A stretch of 64,000 bases of DNA. It comes from Paragonimus westermani (Eukaryota > Platyhelminthes > Trematoda > Plagiorchiida > Troglotrematidae). Location of the stretch: the NCBI GenBank assembly GCA_008508345.1, contig QNGE01001743.1, positions 26,762 through 90,761 on the forward strand, given 5' to 3'. Below are positions 34,320 through 47,923 of this stretch, piece after piece (the first letter of the stretch is position 1; every line of letters starts with the position of its first letter). A model generated the notes under the pieces. The model was not told the DNA's origin. It searched no databases and was given only the letters and a program-made list of their open reading frames with translations. Both the position numbers and the translations under genes were made by a program.

Positions 34320-37300
34320 TGGCCTGTACTATTGACATGTTGCCGGTTCCTGATAAAGTGTAGCTTGTTCATTGTTCTATCACGCCAACAGTGGTGACAG
34401 TGGAACAACGTGTGTTTAATTGCATGACTGGGTATTTTGCGTTTTCGCAAAAGCATCTATGTTAAATGCTTGTTTAGAGCAAAAAACAAAAGATGGTACA
34501 CCAACGTAAACATCATCATCTGTTAGGTATCTGGTAATACCTGCGACCTTACTCACTATCGTGTAAAAGACCACCTTTTAAAACAGTTAGTCCACACGAT
34601 ATCATCGTTAGACCAGCGCCTGTGCTGCCCCTTAGGATAATTCATCTGTGGCGCTATTAATCAAAACTTCTAATACGCATTCAGCAGAAAACCTCTTGTA
34701 ATCTTGCGATCTGTGGCCAGCATTAAACCCGACTAGCGATGTGTGCGTTGGCGTATCAATTGGTATTCATGTTCTCTCCTGCGCCGTTTCTTCTTACAGC
34801 AGTTTATGTGATCCTTAACGCAGCAACTTGTCACAGTCTCATTATCTTCAGATTTTGACAGATCTCTTCAAAACTAACATCCAGTTCGCCCACCTCCAAA
34901 ATTTCACCCCACTAAAAATTCATCATTCTTGTCCCTCCAAATATTCGTAAATGGCGAAAAATGTCTATGGTTATTCCGTCGTTCAAACTAACATTGATTT
35001 AATAACGTTACGCATTTTTACACTCTGAAACGTTTCGAACACACTGATTACAGTAACAAAACTCAGCTGTAAAATGTTTCTCCTGTTCAAGTACTAACGT
35101 GACGAGATGCTGTTGCATTAACTGAACATACAGTTGTAAAACTGTTATTTCCGTTATTTGCGTCATCACATCGTTTTGTAAGAGAAGTTCGTTGATAATT
35201 GGAAATACAGAGATTTTTCTTCACGCTTATGGAAGATCTGTTCAATTTGGATTAATTTGTCGAAATTCAGTTGGAGTGAACAATCCTACGTTTAACTGCT
35301 GGGCAGGTTATATCTTCAGTTCTTCCAATTTGATTTAGTCATGTTACTTTTAAGGTAAGTTCAAAAAAATGCACCGAGGACTTTAAATTTTAAAGCTTCG
35401 TGAATTGAAGTTTGCAACGGAGATAAATCGTTATAGGCAACCTCACTTTGCAGATCAACTTTCGAAATGTATTTCTTGTATTTTTCTGTTTAGAAGAAAA
35501 TAGGGTTCTTGAATACACCTGTTATAAATGCGGAAGTCCTACACCAGTACTGTTCTGTGAATGACAACACACACTTTTTGGTTAAGTTCAAAATCTTGCG
35601 CTCAGTTTACTTAGTTAAATAGACGAAAAACATCTGACTTTGCGTCTGTTTTGACTCATCCTGTGGTAACACGTTATGCTTCATGAATTTTAGAACAATA
35701 CAATTGAGATATGGACTACATAATAGTTTACTATGAAATACATCTTTTTTGTGTTCTGTGAAGGTGATCGAAAGATTTGCTCGGTTCAGTAACGCAAGAC
35801 ATATGTGCCTAAAAACATTCAGAACTCAAACGAAGGTAGTGTACTACTACCTTGAGGGCGTATTGATTTCGTATATGCGCATCAGCCGTATTTACACCAT
35901 GTAGTTTAATTGAATGTAATTACACATGGTTCAGTATTCTGCGTGCTTTCAGATCGAAGTTAGCACTCTTAATCAGGTTGTTCACATCTGTGTAAATTTC
36001 TGCATTTCAGGTTTGAGGAATTGTCATTTTGGCAGCGATACTCTGCAAGGAGGCCCATAAATCTTTAAGGTAGGGTACTGATTTCCTTAGAGGTGGGAAC
36101 GAGTGCAGTCAATAAGTGGAACAACTTAAATTACTGGATAAGTAATTTCTTGAAATCCTCTCGAATAACACCAGTGACAAATTTGAGGTTTTCCTGTTAA
36201 AATTAGGTAAATTACGAAACTTAGCCTTGATTTTAGGCAGTTTTGCTAGAAATGTGGTTCTTTCGTAGGAGTAAATTTGATGGATTTTACCGTTGGGTTT
36301 TCTCACATACATGGTTATTTTTTGCATTTTACGCAGAGCACTATTGCATACTTTGTGTTATATTTTTCGCCTCAGGAAGGTTCACAGTCTCCTCGTTTTC
36401 ACGGAAGATTATCTCGCTCGTTTTAATTTCATCGGCTTTTTTGGCATTTCAACTTCAGTCTCCGAAAAATCAGCACTGACCTCTTTTTTATTTTATGTCG
36501 TTCTAAAATGAAACTTAAAAATTAACATTAATTCCCCGCTTAAAGTAATCACCGTTGTGGTTGACGACCACTCAAAACGACAGTAGGGAGTGGAACACGA
36601 CAAAACTTCAAGCTGGACTGGCCAGTGAACAAGCTGCTAACAACTCAGGGGATTGCATCAATCATTTTCGAGATTCAAAAACCCGTCCTTTGCAGAAATG
36701 GATTACCAAGAGCGGGTTGAAGCAGATCTGCAATCTTTAATGGCTATGAAATATCTTATTGGAACAGGGTTGTAGGAGAGATAGTGCGGTATGTGGTACT
36801 TAGTTTTTGCCGAGGGCTTGAGCACTGATTTCACAGAGCGTATGAAAAACAGGTGAAGATCACATAATATGGTGGCTGCTCTGGTTTCTCTGAATTAAAA
36901 ATCCATCTAAAAGAACAGTAAACACTGATGAACATTCTATATGTTCGCTCGACTGTATGCTACAAAAATAAATGACCGATAAATTACTGTCGACAAAAAT
37001 TTAACCACAGGGCGATATGATTAAAAAATTTAATAAGGTACCTGCGTGACTCATGAGAACGTAGCCAAGGTAAGCTCTACATTACCACTTCTGTGATTAA
37101 ATGGGCCACTGGTACAGTGACCCAATCATCTCAACGACTGCATTCCAGTGTTGGACAAGAATTTCTGAACATTAATCCAATAGATTTAGTTGGACCGTGA
37201 TATTGTTGTTTGTTAACCGGGGGGCACGGTTGATTTTTTGTGTTACGATTGCCAGATCCGGGTAAATAAAAACAAGCTTTCTTCGAGGATGGACCAGAAG

Positions 37301-37613
37301 CGCCAATCGATGTTACTTATTGCCCTAACCTCAAGCTGAGCAGGTGTCCATTTGTTTTTGCGTAAAACCATCCCCAGTTGCCTCATTCAAATAATGTAAT
37401 CAATCAAAAGCAGTCCGTTGGGTGAAAATGAGCTGCTCATTCACCATATCATTATTTAAAGAACCTTCGAGAAGCGGTAGGACAAATTAACATGTTCGTA
37501 TGAAGACGGGCTCCCGTTTGCTTCAAAACAAATAACCATTTGATTGCTGGCAAGTAGTTAATGAATTTTGGTTAATATAAACCGACTATTTCATACAACT
37601 GATTGAAACTCAC
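34320..37613. other. No gene recognised
   Basis: AT-rich. A strong minus-strand acceptor (TTTACCTAATTTTAACAG, about 36186-36203) precedes a short open block beginning ENLKFVTG, possibly a downstream exon of the gene at 37614, but the phase does not match directly. Confidence 0.35.
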
Positions 37614-37850
37614 CTATGGTCAGAAGCTTTTCAGCCAACTCCTTTAATATTTGCCCAGGCAATTCTTGACATACGACTGATTCTCGATGATAAAACATAT
37701 CTTCCAAACTCACGCGCTTCTGTGAGTTTATGGCTCGATTTTGGTGTCTACAATTACTCAAGTACGACATGCTTTCGGCTTGCTGTGTAAACTCTGAGTA
37801 CGTCAAATTTGTGGCCAGTACTGGCGAACTGCCATTTTCTGATTTCGTAT
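37614..37850 (-). CDS. Candidate internal exon (phase 1-1), unknown protein
   Basis: This minus-strand block of 237 bases ends at a consensus donor ATAG/GTGAGT (37614/37613) and begins after CAAAG, preceded by a branch-like CTAAC. It is open throughout and encodes a polar, helical stretch containing SQKRVSLEDMFYHRESVVC and LPGQILKELAEKLLTI. Equal entry and exit phase and natural residue use make it one of the better exon candidates. No family recognised. Confidence 0.42.
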
Positions 37851-38408
37851 CTTTGTCCGTAAGTTAGCATCGTGAGTAAACGCCTGTCTAGTATACATGT
37901 GTAAACTGGATGGCACTGAAGTAGGTTAACTAGTTTTTGGTCAACAATATCAGTTACCCACCGGGTAAAACCTAGTGTTTGTTGTTGCCCTTTAGACAGG
38001 TTGATTAATAATTCATCATAGAAAACGATTCGTTAACCTTTGGCTGCTGAATCTGATTTTCACTTTGAGAGCTTTGTTAAAAGCTTCACGGGCATTGCTA
38101 ATAGGATTTATTACAGAAAAGAACAGGACTTTCTCAAATCTGTGAAACGCCTCTTCAGCACGTAAACTAAAAGGAATGTAGGAGGATGGGCGTGAATTAG
38201 TATCAGTTGTTCAATAAATTTTATGGTTTTCTACGTTTTAAAATCTTCGTGTGCATTATGTGAAGGGTCATTGCTGCTAATCCCATGCCAATCACTGACA
38301 GCCATAGGTCATATAGCATGGCAGAGTATAAAATGGGACGTTTCTTACGCGAAATCCGTCTAAAATGACTTTTTCCACGTTGTTTTTAGTTTTTTAACTT
38401 TACTCAAG

Positions 38409-38683
38409 TCTTGGCGAAGCTTTTAAAGTTGCACATTAAATGGAAGAATTTTGCTAGGTGGGTACCGTACCAGAGCATAGATACAACAAATGACATTCCT
38501 AGAGATTTACAAGATTCCGTTTTATACACTGGAACACTAGATACATATATTCTCCTACCGAGCTTACAATACTCAAGAAATCATAGTTCTAGAAAAAGAA
38601 TGCTCAAGTTCATTGTTCGGAAGTACCGAAACAAAAGTATCCGACAAGATAAACTTCTTTCTTACTATAAATCCCTGCAATAG
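38409..38683 (+). CDS. Candidate terminal exon, basic C-terminus
   Basis: A long pyrimidine-rich tract (GTTTTTAGTTTTTTAACTTT) ends in CAAG at 38408. The following block is open for 91 codons to TAG (38681-38683) and encodes a tail rich in Lys, Arg, Tyr and Leu (MLKFIVRKYRNKSIRQDKLL). The putative LTR begins 24 bases after the stop. Upstream exons were not found. No family recognised. Confidence 0.35.
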
Positions 38684-38706
38684 ATTCGGTGGAAAACATA
38701 TGTATG

Positions 38707-39373
38707 TGTTATAACGCGGAACTACCGAGCGACTGCAATTGAGCTGTAACGATTCGTACGAAAATGTTATATCACGGGGAGACCGAGCGGACACAATGGA
38801 GCTAGAACGATCCCTACGGCGCAACAATACTCTACGCGCTGTCGTAACCCCAAAGAGCCGATCCTCAAGCAGACTATGAAGGAAAAGCACTGGTCTCTAG
38901 AAAGAGAACTTTTATTGTCTCAGTCCGAGGACGATTTACAAGTGTGGCTCTAGCGCATTTATAGCCCGTCAAGCGACCTTGTGAATATTGTTCAATGAAG
39001 CGCATGAAAAGCTTCCTTGTTCATGAAAGAGCGAATTATCGTCCAGCATGTTAGTCGGCGTGAGAAAAATAGAAATAATGGGACACTTGCGGCGCGAAAA
39101 AGAGGAATTCAAACTTACGAAGTAGTAAATGTTTATTACCGGTTAATTGGACAGTTTTTAGGTAGTTAGCATTCCCAACAGTATGCCAGGGAAAAAGCAG
39201 TAGTCGTTTAGTGTAATCAACACGCCCCGTCTTCACGCGAATTTTGCATTGTCGCAATAAAGCAACCAAACCTGTTAATTTGTGCGCGAAACCATCATTC
39301 GCTGTGTGTATGGAGTCACTTGTAATCGGTCACTGTACAAAACGGCACATCCACCTCTTGCTCTTACGTAACA
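38707..39373 (+). mobile_element. Putative solo LTR
   Basis: A 667-base block, richer in G and C than its surroundings, begins TGTTATAACGCGG and ends CTTACGTAACA, giving TGTTA/TAACA inverted ends. A TATA-like TTTATAG (38958) and an AATAAA (39256-39261) are spaced as in an LTR promoter and polyadenylation signal. The first 58 bases are imperfectly repeated in tandem (38707-38764, 38765-38823), each copy starting TGTTAT. I see no matching target-site duplication and no internal retrotransposon genes, so the element class and exact ends are unproven. Confidence 0.38.
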
Positions 39374-40049
39374 ACCGGCTTTCATAGTGCCTCTCTAGCT
39401 TCCGAGTGAAGAGGTGAATTTTGGGGACGTCCATCTCACTGCACATTCGCTCTAGTGAATTTATTCTGGTCTGGAAATGTCAAGGCAAAACACTTCAGAA
39501 TTTGGCCTACTCACATTGTTTGATTCAATCAACGTTAGCAGATTTCTGTAGTCTTGTTCGGACATTAGTTGTTTTATTTACTAAACTAAATCCCTCCAGA
39601 AATGTGCCTTATACGCACCTAAAAGCATGCTCTTTCGGAAGTCGCCATGAGTCAAAAATAGGGCATTGTACAGCTTATATAGATATGCGACTTGTATTCG
39701 AATTATTTTTGGTAACCACTCTGTCTTTCTTGCAAACAGTTCACCTGGGTGCCAATTTTGGCAGAGTCCGTTGCACCACCAAGAATTTAACCGTTGGTGA
39801 AATTCGGTGGAATTATGAGATCAGGTAGATTGTGCGATTCTGTCCACAGTAACACTCTGCACATTCTGTCCACACAAAGGCATGTAATTGAATTTAAACG
39901 GGCCAATTTCCACAGGTGGAATTCATATCTTAAGGAATCAGATGGGCGGACATAAAAACGAAAAATCAAAAACTTGGGAATGTTAATCATTACGATGACA
40001 GCAGCGCTGACAAAAATTGCACTTAAACATGAAGGGTGAGACTGTGACG
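39374..40049. other. No gene recognised
   Basis: The plus-strand frame 39421-39828 (135 codons) starts at TTG and shows no domain. It may be chance. Confidence 0.35.
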
Positions 40050-41340
40050 TTTGTTAGCCTGAGCCTCAGGGAACTAGACCGTGCTGTCCCGGTTGCTTCG
40101 AAAAATCACTGGGAATAGGTCAGGAAATGATTCTTCGTCCTGTTCGGTGTCGTTCATCGGCATCTATACAACAACCTGTCGTTTCTAGCTGAGCTCCCAA
40201 CCACTTTGAAACATGCGCCTTGATACATACAGCTAGTTGTCAGTCTGTCCTCCCTATGAAGCTCGTAGTGTAGGTACATGAATATTCGTATAAACGGTGG
40301 GGTATGACGGGCATAGGATGTTGGTTCGCAACGGAGATGACTAGCCAATTTCTGCTTCGCTGCATTATACAGTTTTGCAGCGTTATAAATCCTGCTAACA
40401 GCGGTTGCTGAATGCTTCTTCGTCATTGCTGACCAGCTATCTCCTAGAAATGTTACCCGTTACCCCCGTTACTTCTGCTGTTGGGCTGACGGTTCTTCTG
40501 TACTTTTCAACAAGTTACAGGGGTCACCGGCTGATCTGCAGAGTGCCTGACAGCAATCTTAACCTTGACTGTAGGTTGTTTTTTGTGCAAATTCTCCGTG
40601 CTCTGTAGAAAAGCGTCTTGGTTATGATTCTGTTATACTGCGTCGGTCATAAATACATATAATTCCTTGTCCAGATAGGCTTTTTGGAGACGGATCTTTT
40701 TACCATGCCATCTGATCTTTGAGTGACTGAAACGTCTGGGCGCTGAAGACAGTCGTTCACTACGATCTCTCCTGATACCTTGGTTCATCTTCTAGAATAG
40801 CATTTTTGAGTCATTTGCTCAACACCGATTTTCATAAGCCTTCGCATAAGGTAGACTCTACCTTAACCGTGAAGAAATTTGCTAGAAGCTGACCCAGCGG
40901 ATTGCCCATTGCAACCCTACACAATTGTCGGAAATTATACGTCTGAAATTTTAACTTTGTTTTGTGTGTACACAGTTCAGTTTGGTCGCTGGACAGGTGA
41001 TGGGAGGGCTAACAACAAATTCTCGAATGCTATCAACTGTTTCATGAAGCGGAATTTCAGTAAAACGAAGCACCACGACAACTTAACATATCAGTCTATT
41101 TTGGACATTTAATCCATCTATGCAATCAGTAAGTTTGGAACTGTCCTCTAGATCACACTTACAGAATTTTCTTCTGATTGGTTCAAGCGGTTAAAAGTAA
41201 TTACATGCCAATCTGTGATTAAGATGTAAGGACTGTTATTACGGAGAATACGAGTTGAATGGTATCTTCCCAGTGCTTCATTCAAGTAGCCATGGGTGTC
41301 GTTTATTTGGCACAACTGGCCCAATCTTGCCACCTTTTAC
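40050..41340 (-). pseudogene. Penelope-like element remnant, heavily decayed
   Basis: On the minus strand, going down in coordinate, I read FTEIPLHETVDSI (motif A region), RVAMGNPLGQLLANFF (motif B, 40871-40916), YRARRICTKNNLQSRL (thumb, about 40585-40615), SRIYNAAKLYNAAK (pre-nuclease) and SFIGRTD-stop-QLAVCIK (GIY-YIG, about 40228-40263). These fit the PLE order and the lineage of the 5.8 and 22 kb remnants. Motif C is not readable. Frames change repeatedly and stops are frequent. The 5' part above about 41.3 kb is not recognisable, and no hammerhead flank was seen. Confidence 0.75.
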
Positions 41341-44300
41341 AACAAAACTAAGTGCAAAGTGACGCTAGTACTCAAGATAAGGACTGCTGGGTGATGATTG
41401 TATTCTTTTTAGTTCTTACTCTCAGAATTTTTCTTAGTTCAAGGAAGAGTCATGAAAACCAACAAAGGAAATTTACCACCTGCGATACATCAAGTAAAAT
41501 GATGTCTCGCGGAACAACAATTGGTTTGCTGCGTTTCGTGAAAACTTCCTCTGAGATTTCTGAAGTAATTTTGTGACCCTGTGTTGTACTGATGACTTTG
41601 AATCACTTTGTAGGTTCCCCGGACTCGACTGAAAAACGGTAGATGAATTCCTAGTTTACGAGGTCGTTTTTCCGCTAGTCGTTATTTTTCGTTATCCAAA
41701 GATGACAGAAAAACACTTCCATCAACACCGCCCATGGTACATCTGAAAAGATTTTTAGTCAGAAAGCTGTCCGATCTTCAAAGCCAACGAGCTTTAGCCC
41801 TAAATGACGTTGAGCTCTATTTTCCTCATAACAGGTTAAATGATAATCGTGAAATGTATGTGATACACAGTTGAGCTTTGCGACAGATAGCACACGCCAC
41901 TTTGCACCAGATAAATGTGTAACAGAAAAACACGTACACTCTCAATAACCCACGTACTAGTAAAATGGCTCAAGGGCAGATAAAAAAACATCTACCATAG
42001 CACTAATATGTGGGGCTTAGTCGTGGAGAAAATCGCGGTGTACGGCTTCAGCAACTTGCAGAACTAAACGTCTCACAGCTACAGGTTAAACCTTCTTTCA
42101 GTTAATGCTCAAAGAACGAGACCTAGCGCTAGGTGTCTATATAAAATGAACTTTGAGCATGACTAGGGGAACAACATCCAAGTCAGCTTCTCTAGAGGAC
42201 AAGATCGAGCCTATTTCGTGTTCTTATCGTCTATTGACTGAAGCAAATGTGATCACAAGAAGCATTGCACACCGACCTCTGAAATCAACTCATCTGCAGC
42301 ACGGTGGTTGTCTGCATACGATGAAATCTTGGTAATAGTTCGCACACCGATACGTCGATTCCAGAGAGCTCGTCATTGTATTGTCTGAGTTAGACAACGA
42401 GTGAGACTTCGTTGTGTTCTTCGATCAAATGTACTGAGTGGCCCTCTGGTGAATATATGTTTGTCCGACTGTCATAATTGTTTCCATCCGTCGTCTAATA
42501 AGCCGACAAATCTGGTAACCTTTATTCACAGGGTTTTTAACAACTGTGTAGTTTTGGAAATGCATGAACCTCAGTAGACCAAGAACAGTGGAGAAGAGAT
42601 ATTTCGCAGTGACATTTCCGTGACTTGTTAAATTGATCCGCACACCTTACACTGGTGAGAAATATAAAAAATTAGCCCGGCCTCCTTTTGGGATAAAGGT
42701 CGGAAGTGGCAAAGCCCACAAGGCAGAGATGTGATGAAACTCTGAACCTTAGTGGACAATAAAATATACACATACATTTTAGGTGCACACAATCGAAGCC
42801 TGCAAAACGGCTGGCGGTTGAAATTTGATTAACCGTTGCATATCACGAGGTGGATATCCGATAAATATAATAACACATCCTCTGATTTGCAAATCTAAAA
42901 ACTAAATAGTGAACCTCGGCCAAGAAGTTAACCAGTGGTCGCTGAGGTTGTCTCCGTTACTCAGTCTGACTTGTGTTAACATCATTAAATGAGTGAACTC
43001 TCGCATAACCATATCATGTGATTGTGACTCAACACATGATCACCGGCTTCGGGTTAAATTTTGCACCCAAACGTGTGCGTATGTTTATAAATTTGTGATT
43101 ATTGTAAAACATAAGCAAGTTTGATTGGCTGTTGGTGCATTTTGTGTAGAAGGTTAAGTGACGTTTATAATGCCCACGGACAGGAACGTGAAACAGCTTT
43201 GTCTCAGAAGAGATCTTTTATGGAATCCTTGGGAACAGTTTACTCGCAGTATGTCTCATCAGATACAGACTGCCACATGCTGTTTGTATAGCAAAAATCA
43301 ACAGACATTTCGAGGTACAACGACAGAAGCAGTAGCCACGAACACGTGATTTGCGATTAGGGTTCAACTTATGTCGACCCACATAAATTGACGGTGCGAT
43401 ATGGCCTGAACCAGCAATTTTCTATGTAAACAGAAGGGTACTTTCTACTCATTGAGGGTCAATGTCCTCACAAACTGAAGCCTTCACATTTTTTAGTGTG
43501 TAACATATTCCAAAAGCTTCCTCAGGGTTTGGGTGTAGCCGACAAAAAACGGGTGTCAAAAGCTTGATGACGTTGGTTCTTTGTGAGTTCTAAATGGCTT
43601 ACGATATTTTGACGTCCGCAGCTGCTTCACGGGAGCAAGCTGTAATGTTCGATGACCCGTTCACGTGCACGTAAATATTATTCCTCTCTTCTTACTTTGC
43701 TTGTTCGACTCTTACTCAAATTTGAGGGAGAAGTGTGAGTCGACCTCGAGCGGCAGCTCTAGTTTCAGTGCTCGTGACGGGATCCATTTGGTGACCAGTG
43801 CTCTCAGCTGAGCTGTGTAGAATGTCATTCCCAAGCTGCTGCGGAGTAAACTTTCAATGGAGTGAGAACTTCAGAACTCTAGTAGGGTAACTATGGGAAG
43901 AACTGTTTTGGGGAACTGTTGAAACTCTCATAATAACTAGCTTCTACTTCCTGAAAGTTTCAGCAAGTGTTGACCATAAACAATGTCACTAGAGTTTGGC
44001 CTACAATAGCGGCACCGCTGTATTAGATACTTCTTTCGAATAGATATGTCCAGTGAGAAAAACAGTTCTCTTGAAGCAGTACCTATATTTATTCGGCAAG
44101 CGATGGTGGAAACACACGTACTGTCCCATCCAAGTGTTGACTGACTGTATTATACCAGAGTTATTACGTTGCTGCGTGAGCATATACAGGAGTTCTAGTA
44201 TATCTTCTCACTGTTGCTGGATGACAAATCTAGGTTTAGATTTCAGCTGGTTCACCATGTCAGTTGTAATTGTGACCATCAATGAAGGCGGGAGATACCA

Positions 44301-45196
44301 TCAAACCAAAGCTAGTAGATGTACATTTAACTGACGTATTTTGCGCATTATGCTTTAAGTACCGTGAATATCCGGTAGCAGCGAGTCATTTGGGTGACCC
44401 ATGACGACAAAATCGAATTGTACATAGCTACTTCCTTAGAAAGAACCTGGCGTGTGCTCTGTAGTTTAGCAGATGATGCAGCTCAGAGAAAGTAAATTTT
44501 GTGATCTGGTGAGTTGAATCTGTGTGCATGCCAACCACGTTAATCACCTACATCAGAGGTACATCTGAGACCAAGAAGAAATGCCCGTGCTCGTTCTCTG
44601 TTTGTTGCTGCCGTTCAAATTTTTGACTCAGTGGACTAGCCACCAACGTTTTAAACATGTGATGAGCTAGTGGGACAAGTCTGACGAAATTTTTCGGACA
44701 ACTTCTACGGTGGATCTGCACATTTTCTGTTGTAACTTACTTTATTTCTTGCGAGCTTGCAAAACAGATCTGCGTGATCACCTGAAAAAAATAATCGTGC
44801 TTAGTTTAACTTTGATAGCAAACTGTAATGTCTTGTAGTTAGAGGTAACCATTCTATCTTCTGTTTACTAATCAGCTTTTCTGAGACCTGTGCATGTAAG
44901 CGAAAGCAAACAAATCGTCATATAGAAGGCTGTTAGATCGAAAGTGTCTTGTTTGAATTTTTGCGACGACTTCTCACTACTCATCTAGACCATCGAATAA
45001 TTATGGATTATTTCTGATGAGTTTGGAATATAATTCCTCAAGTCTGGATGCAAACTGATATTATACTGAGGGTGTTGGGAAACCCACTTACTTGTGCGAG
45101 GTATGGTGCATAGCAGGTGTGTAGTACATCTAAGTCATTAATAACATTTGAATGACCTTTGTCGTCCACTGTTTGTTCTGGTGTTATATCTTTCAG
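41341..45196. other. No gene recognised
   Basis: Only short frames. A G+C-richer patch around 43.68-43.86 kb has no identifiable content. Confidence 0.4.
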
Positions 45197-45342
45197 TGTT
45201 GATGACAGTGTCACGCCCGCTCACGGTTGAGTCGCACACCAATTGCCCGACGCAGTATTATTTCCACCGAATAATTACTGAGTTGTATGTGACTGAGTTA
45301 AAAGTAGTTGTTGAGGCCAGTCCGGATTGGATATCGATGTAA
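45197..45342 (+). CDS. Candidate terminal exon, unknown protein
   Basis: A good acceptor (GTTATATCTTTCAG, ending 45196) opens a block read as LMTVSRPLTVESHTNC, then RIITELYVTELKVVVEAS, to TAA at 45340. Entry is phase 1. The composition is natural, but the block is short and no family is recognised. Confidence 0.28.
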
Positions 45343-45876
45343 AAGTTGCTCTCGTATTGACCACCGTTTTAAGTAAATAGCCTGTAGCTAAAAGCTGGAG
45401 AGTATATAGAGCAAGTTCGGTTATGAACTTATAGTAGTTCCCGCAAAACAAGATGTTCGTCACACGCCTTCATGGGTTTTAAGTTGAAGGTGATGCTGTG
45501 ATTTTGTGTTGGCAAATTCTGGCGAGGTGACAACTGTTACTAAAAATGGTAAACATTTAATCTGTTCCATTAGTGTTTATATGAACTTCTCGTTTGCCAT
45601 CGCATTCGTAGTTGAAACTATTTCCCTGTTTTACATTCCGATCTGTCCTACTGAAATTGGATTGGTAACCTCTTGACACAATGTAGCTAAAACAATGGAA
45701 GCAAATGTCTTTTTCTACCGTTGCCGATAAATTGGTCCTGCTTCTTAGCCGGGAAATAAGAACTGTGCAGTTCGATTATTACTGATACCGACTTTGGAAC
45801 CTACTGTTACCACAATTTCTTCTGTTGAGGTTGTTGATGTTTCGTACCTACCGCTGTTCAGTAAATCCTGGTAACT

Positions 45877-46092
45877 ATGTCCAGTGGAGACCATGCTGTT
45901 TACAAATACATTTTGGCGCGAGCCACATATTTCATCAAGAGCAACGAAAATACAACAGATTCTTATGCTCAGACCAGTGAAATCTTAAGTGTCTGTTATG
46001 GAAGTTTTATATTGTTTTTAATTATAGTTCAAGCCTTGGACCAAGCAATAATGCACCCACTGAAAAAATCGCTTTAAGCGGAACTAAATAAA
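45877..46092 (+). CDS. Small ORF with one membrane segment and polyA signal
   Basis: ATG at 45877 opens 66 codons to TAA at 46075. The protein has a polar N-terminal half, then a hydrophobic segment (GSFILFLIIVQAL) and a basic end (HPLKKSL). AATAAA follows 10 bases after the stop (about 46087), as expected for a short 3' UTR. It could be a last exon or a small membrane protein. No family recognised. Confidence 0.33.
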
Positions 46093-47923
46093 TCACCAAT
46101 TGAGGGTTACATGAGGGTTACACACTGCAGGTAAACAGCTGGGTGCTGGAAACGAGCATAATTTGGTCAACCGTTAGCTACCTTGTAGTAGTGGAAACAT
46201 GTGCGCTTTTTGAGACGAACTCAGGACTTGTTTTAGTCGCTCAATCACTCAAGAGCCTGGTCGGCAAGTTCGACCCGTAGATAAGTGCTCACATACCGTG
46301 TACACATTGAAAAGCAACCGATCACATGTAGGCCCAGGTGGCAAGGAAAATATTCGTAATGTCACAAACAGTGAGGAAGTAAGATATTTCACAAGCATAC
46401 ACAGTTCAGTAATGAGATAGGAATTCAACGGTAAATAGTTAATTAAACTATAACGGGGAACTTTCCGGGAGGTGAAAAAGGCAATACAAATCACAATAAG
46501 TGCTAGGGTTATTATTAGTCTTGAGACAAGAAAACAGTCGGTGATATTGTTGATGTGCCTTGTACACCACTTCCGACGGCTCACAGAGTTTCGTTCATCG
46601 GTCGTGGAAGAACAACACAACACTCGGTTTGCACACCTGTCAAAGCTTAACAAAAGTACACAATACAGCCAAAGTAACACAGTAGACAAACAAGTATGAC
46701 TGAGCAATGCTCATGTTCTCAGTTCAGTTGTGCGTGTCGTAAGGTCAGTGGCTTAGTGAACATCAAAAGAGTTTCATGAAAACATGAGCACCAGTTGGAA
46801 TCCAGGTCACAGAAATAATACTCACAGTTGGCAATCTCTAACATAGACATGCACTGAATCCGATATTGTTTTTCAAAGAAATGGCTGAACAGTGTGTCTG
46901 ACTAAGAAAGCTTTAGTCAAGTGTTATTGTTATTTAGATCAAAATCCGATACTCTTTCGAATGTTAGCGATAGTGTCATATTAGCGTATTCAAGGCGATA
47001 GCTAGGAAAATTTTACAGCAACAGTCGTTGGGGAATTAAATAAAATCTTGCAAGACAAAATCAAGCAACCTCCTCACATATTCTTACATTAGTTAGATGT
47101 ACTTAGCTACTCTCCCTGTCTGTAATGTCTAAGGATCTCAAATTGGCTGGCAATACCAGTTGATCCACAGTTAAAAAAAACTCAGCGGAAATTGTGCAAT
47201 TTCACATATAAAATGCATCTCGGTGTAAAATGGTCGGACGGACATTGACGCACGGATACTTTGATGTTCCGACTTGGTGAAGATTTTGCAAGTGTCACAT
47301 CACTCTTCCACAACCTTGCCATATGTGTTATGCAAGGCTTATAGTTCAATATTGCTTCCGTTCGATGGGTCGTGTAAACATCGGGGCAAGTGGCTTCCAC
47401 TTGTGGCTTTATGAGAACAGAACATCACTTCAAAGTAAAAACTGCATTAACACTGTAAGGTAAATTGTTCCATTACGTTAGTGTTAATCAAAACTAAGAT
47501 TTTTTTGCGGTGGCGAAACTTTTTGAATTAAAGTAACTGGAAGCGATTCGCCTTGAAAATACCAACTAAGCCAAAAATATATTTGCTGCCAGACAATTAA
47601 TTCAACGGTATCATGAAAATCGGTTAATAAGCTTTCTTGCATTCGAGACGTCGACGATTATCCTAGATAATGACCCACGAACATTATTTCCGAGCATAGT
47701 AGCCACCAAAGAGCAAGCAAGCGTCAGAAGTTATCAGCAGTTTCCAGAATTCTCCACGTCAAAAACTGTCATGCAGATACTAGTTGACAATATAATGTCC
47801 AGCAATACCGTGAGCAGAATTTCATGAACTGCATTAGATGAGCATGAATAAGTGTTTGATTGTATCGTTAGGGTGAAACTAAATGAAATCAAATGTAGTA
47901 GAAACCCAACTGCGAGAAATCTG
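46093..47923. other. No gene recognised
   Basis: A 152-codon minus-strand frame (46249-46707) has two hydrophobic stretches, but its composition is erratic and no splice or promoter context supports it. Confidence 0.35.

Noticed and set aside
39421..39828. 135-codon plus-strand ORF after the putative LTR
   Set aside because: It has no gag, protease or RT signature and starts at TTG. It is not evidence for a full LTR retrotransposon.
46249..46707. 152-codon minus-strand ORF with two hydrophobic stretches
   Set aside because: Irregular composition, no recognisable domain and no supporting splice or promoter signal. It may be a chance frame in AT-rich DNA.
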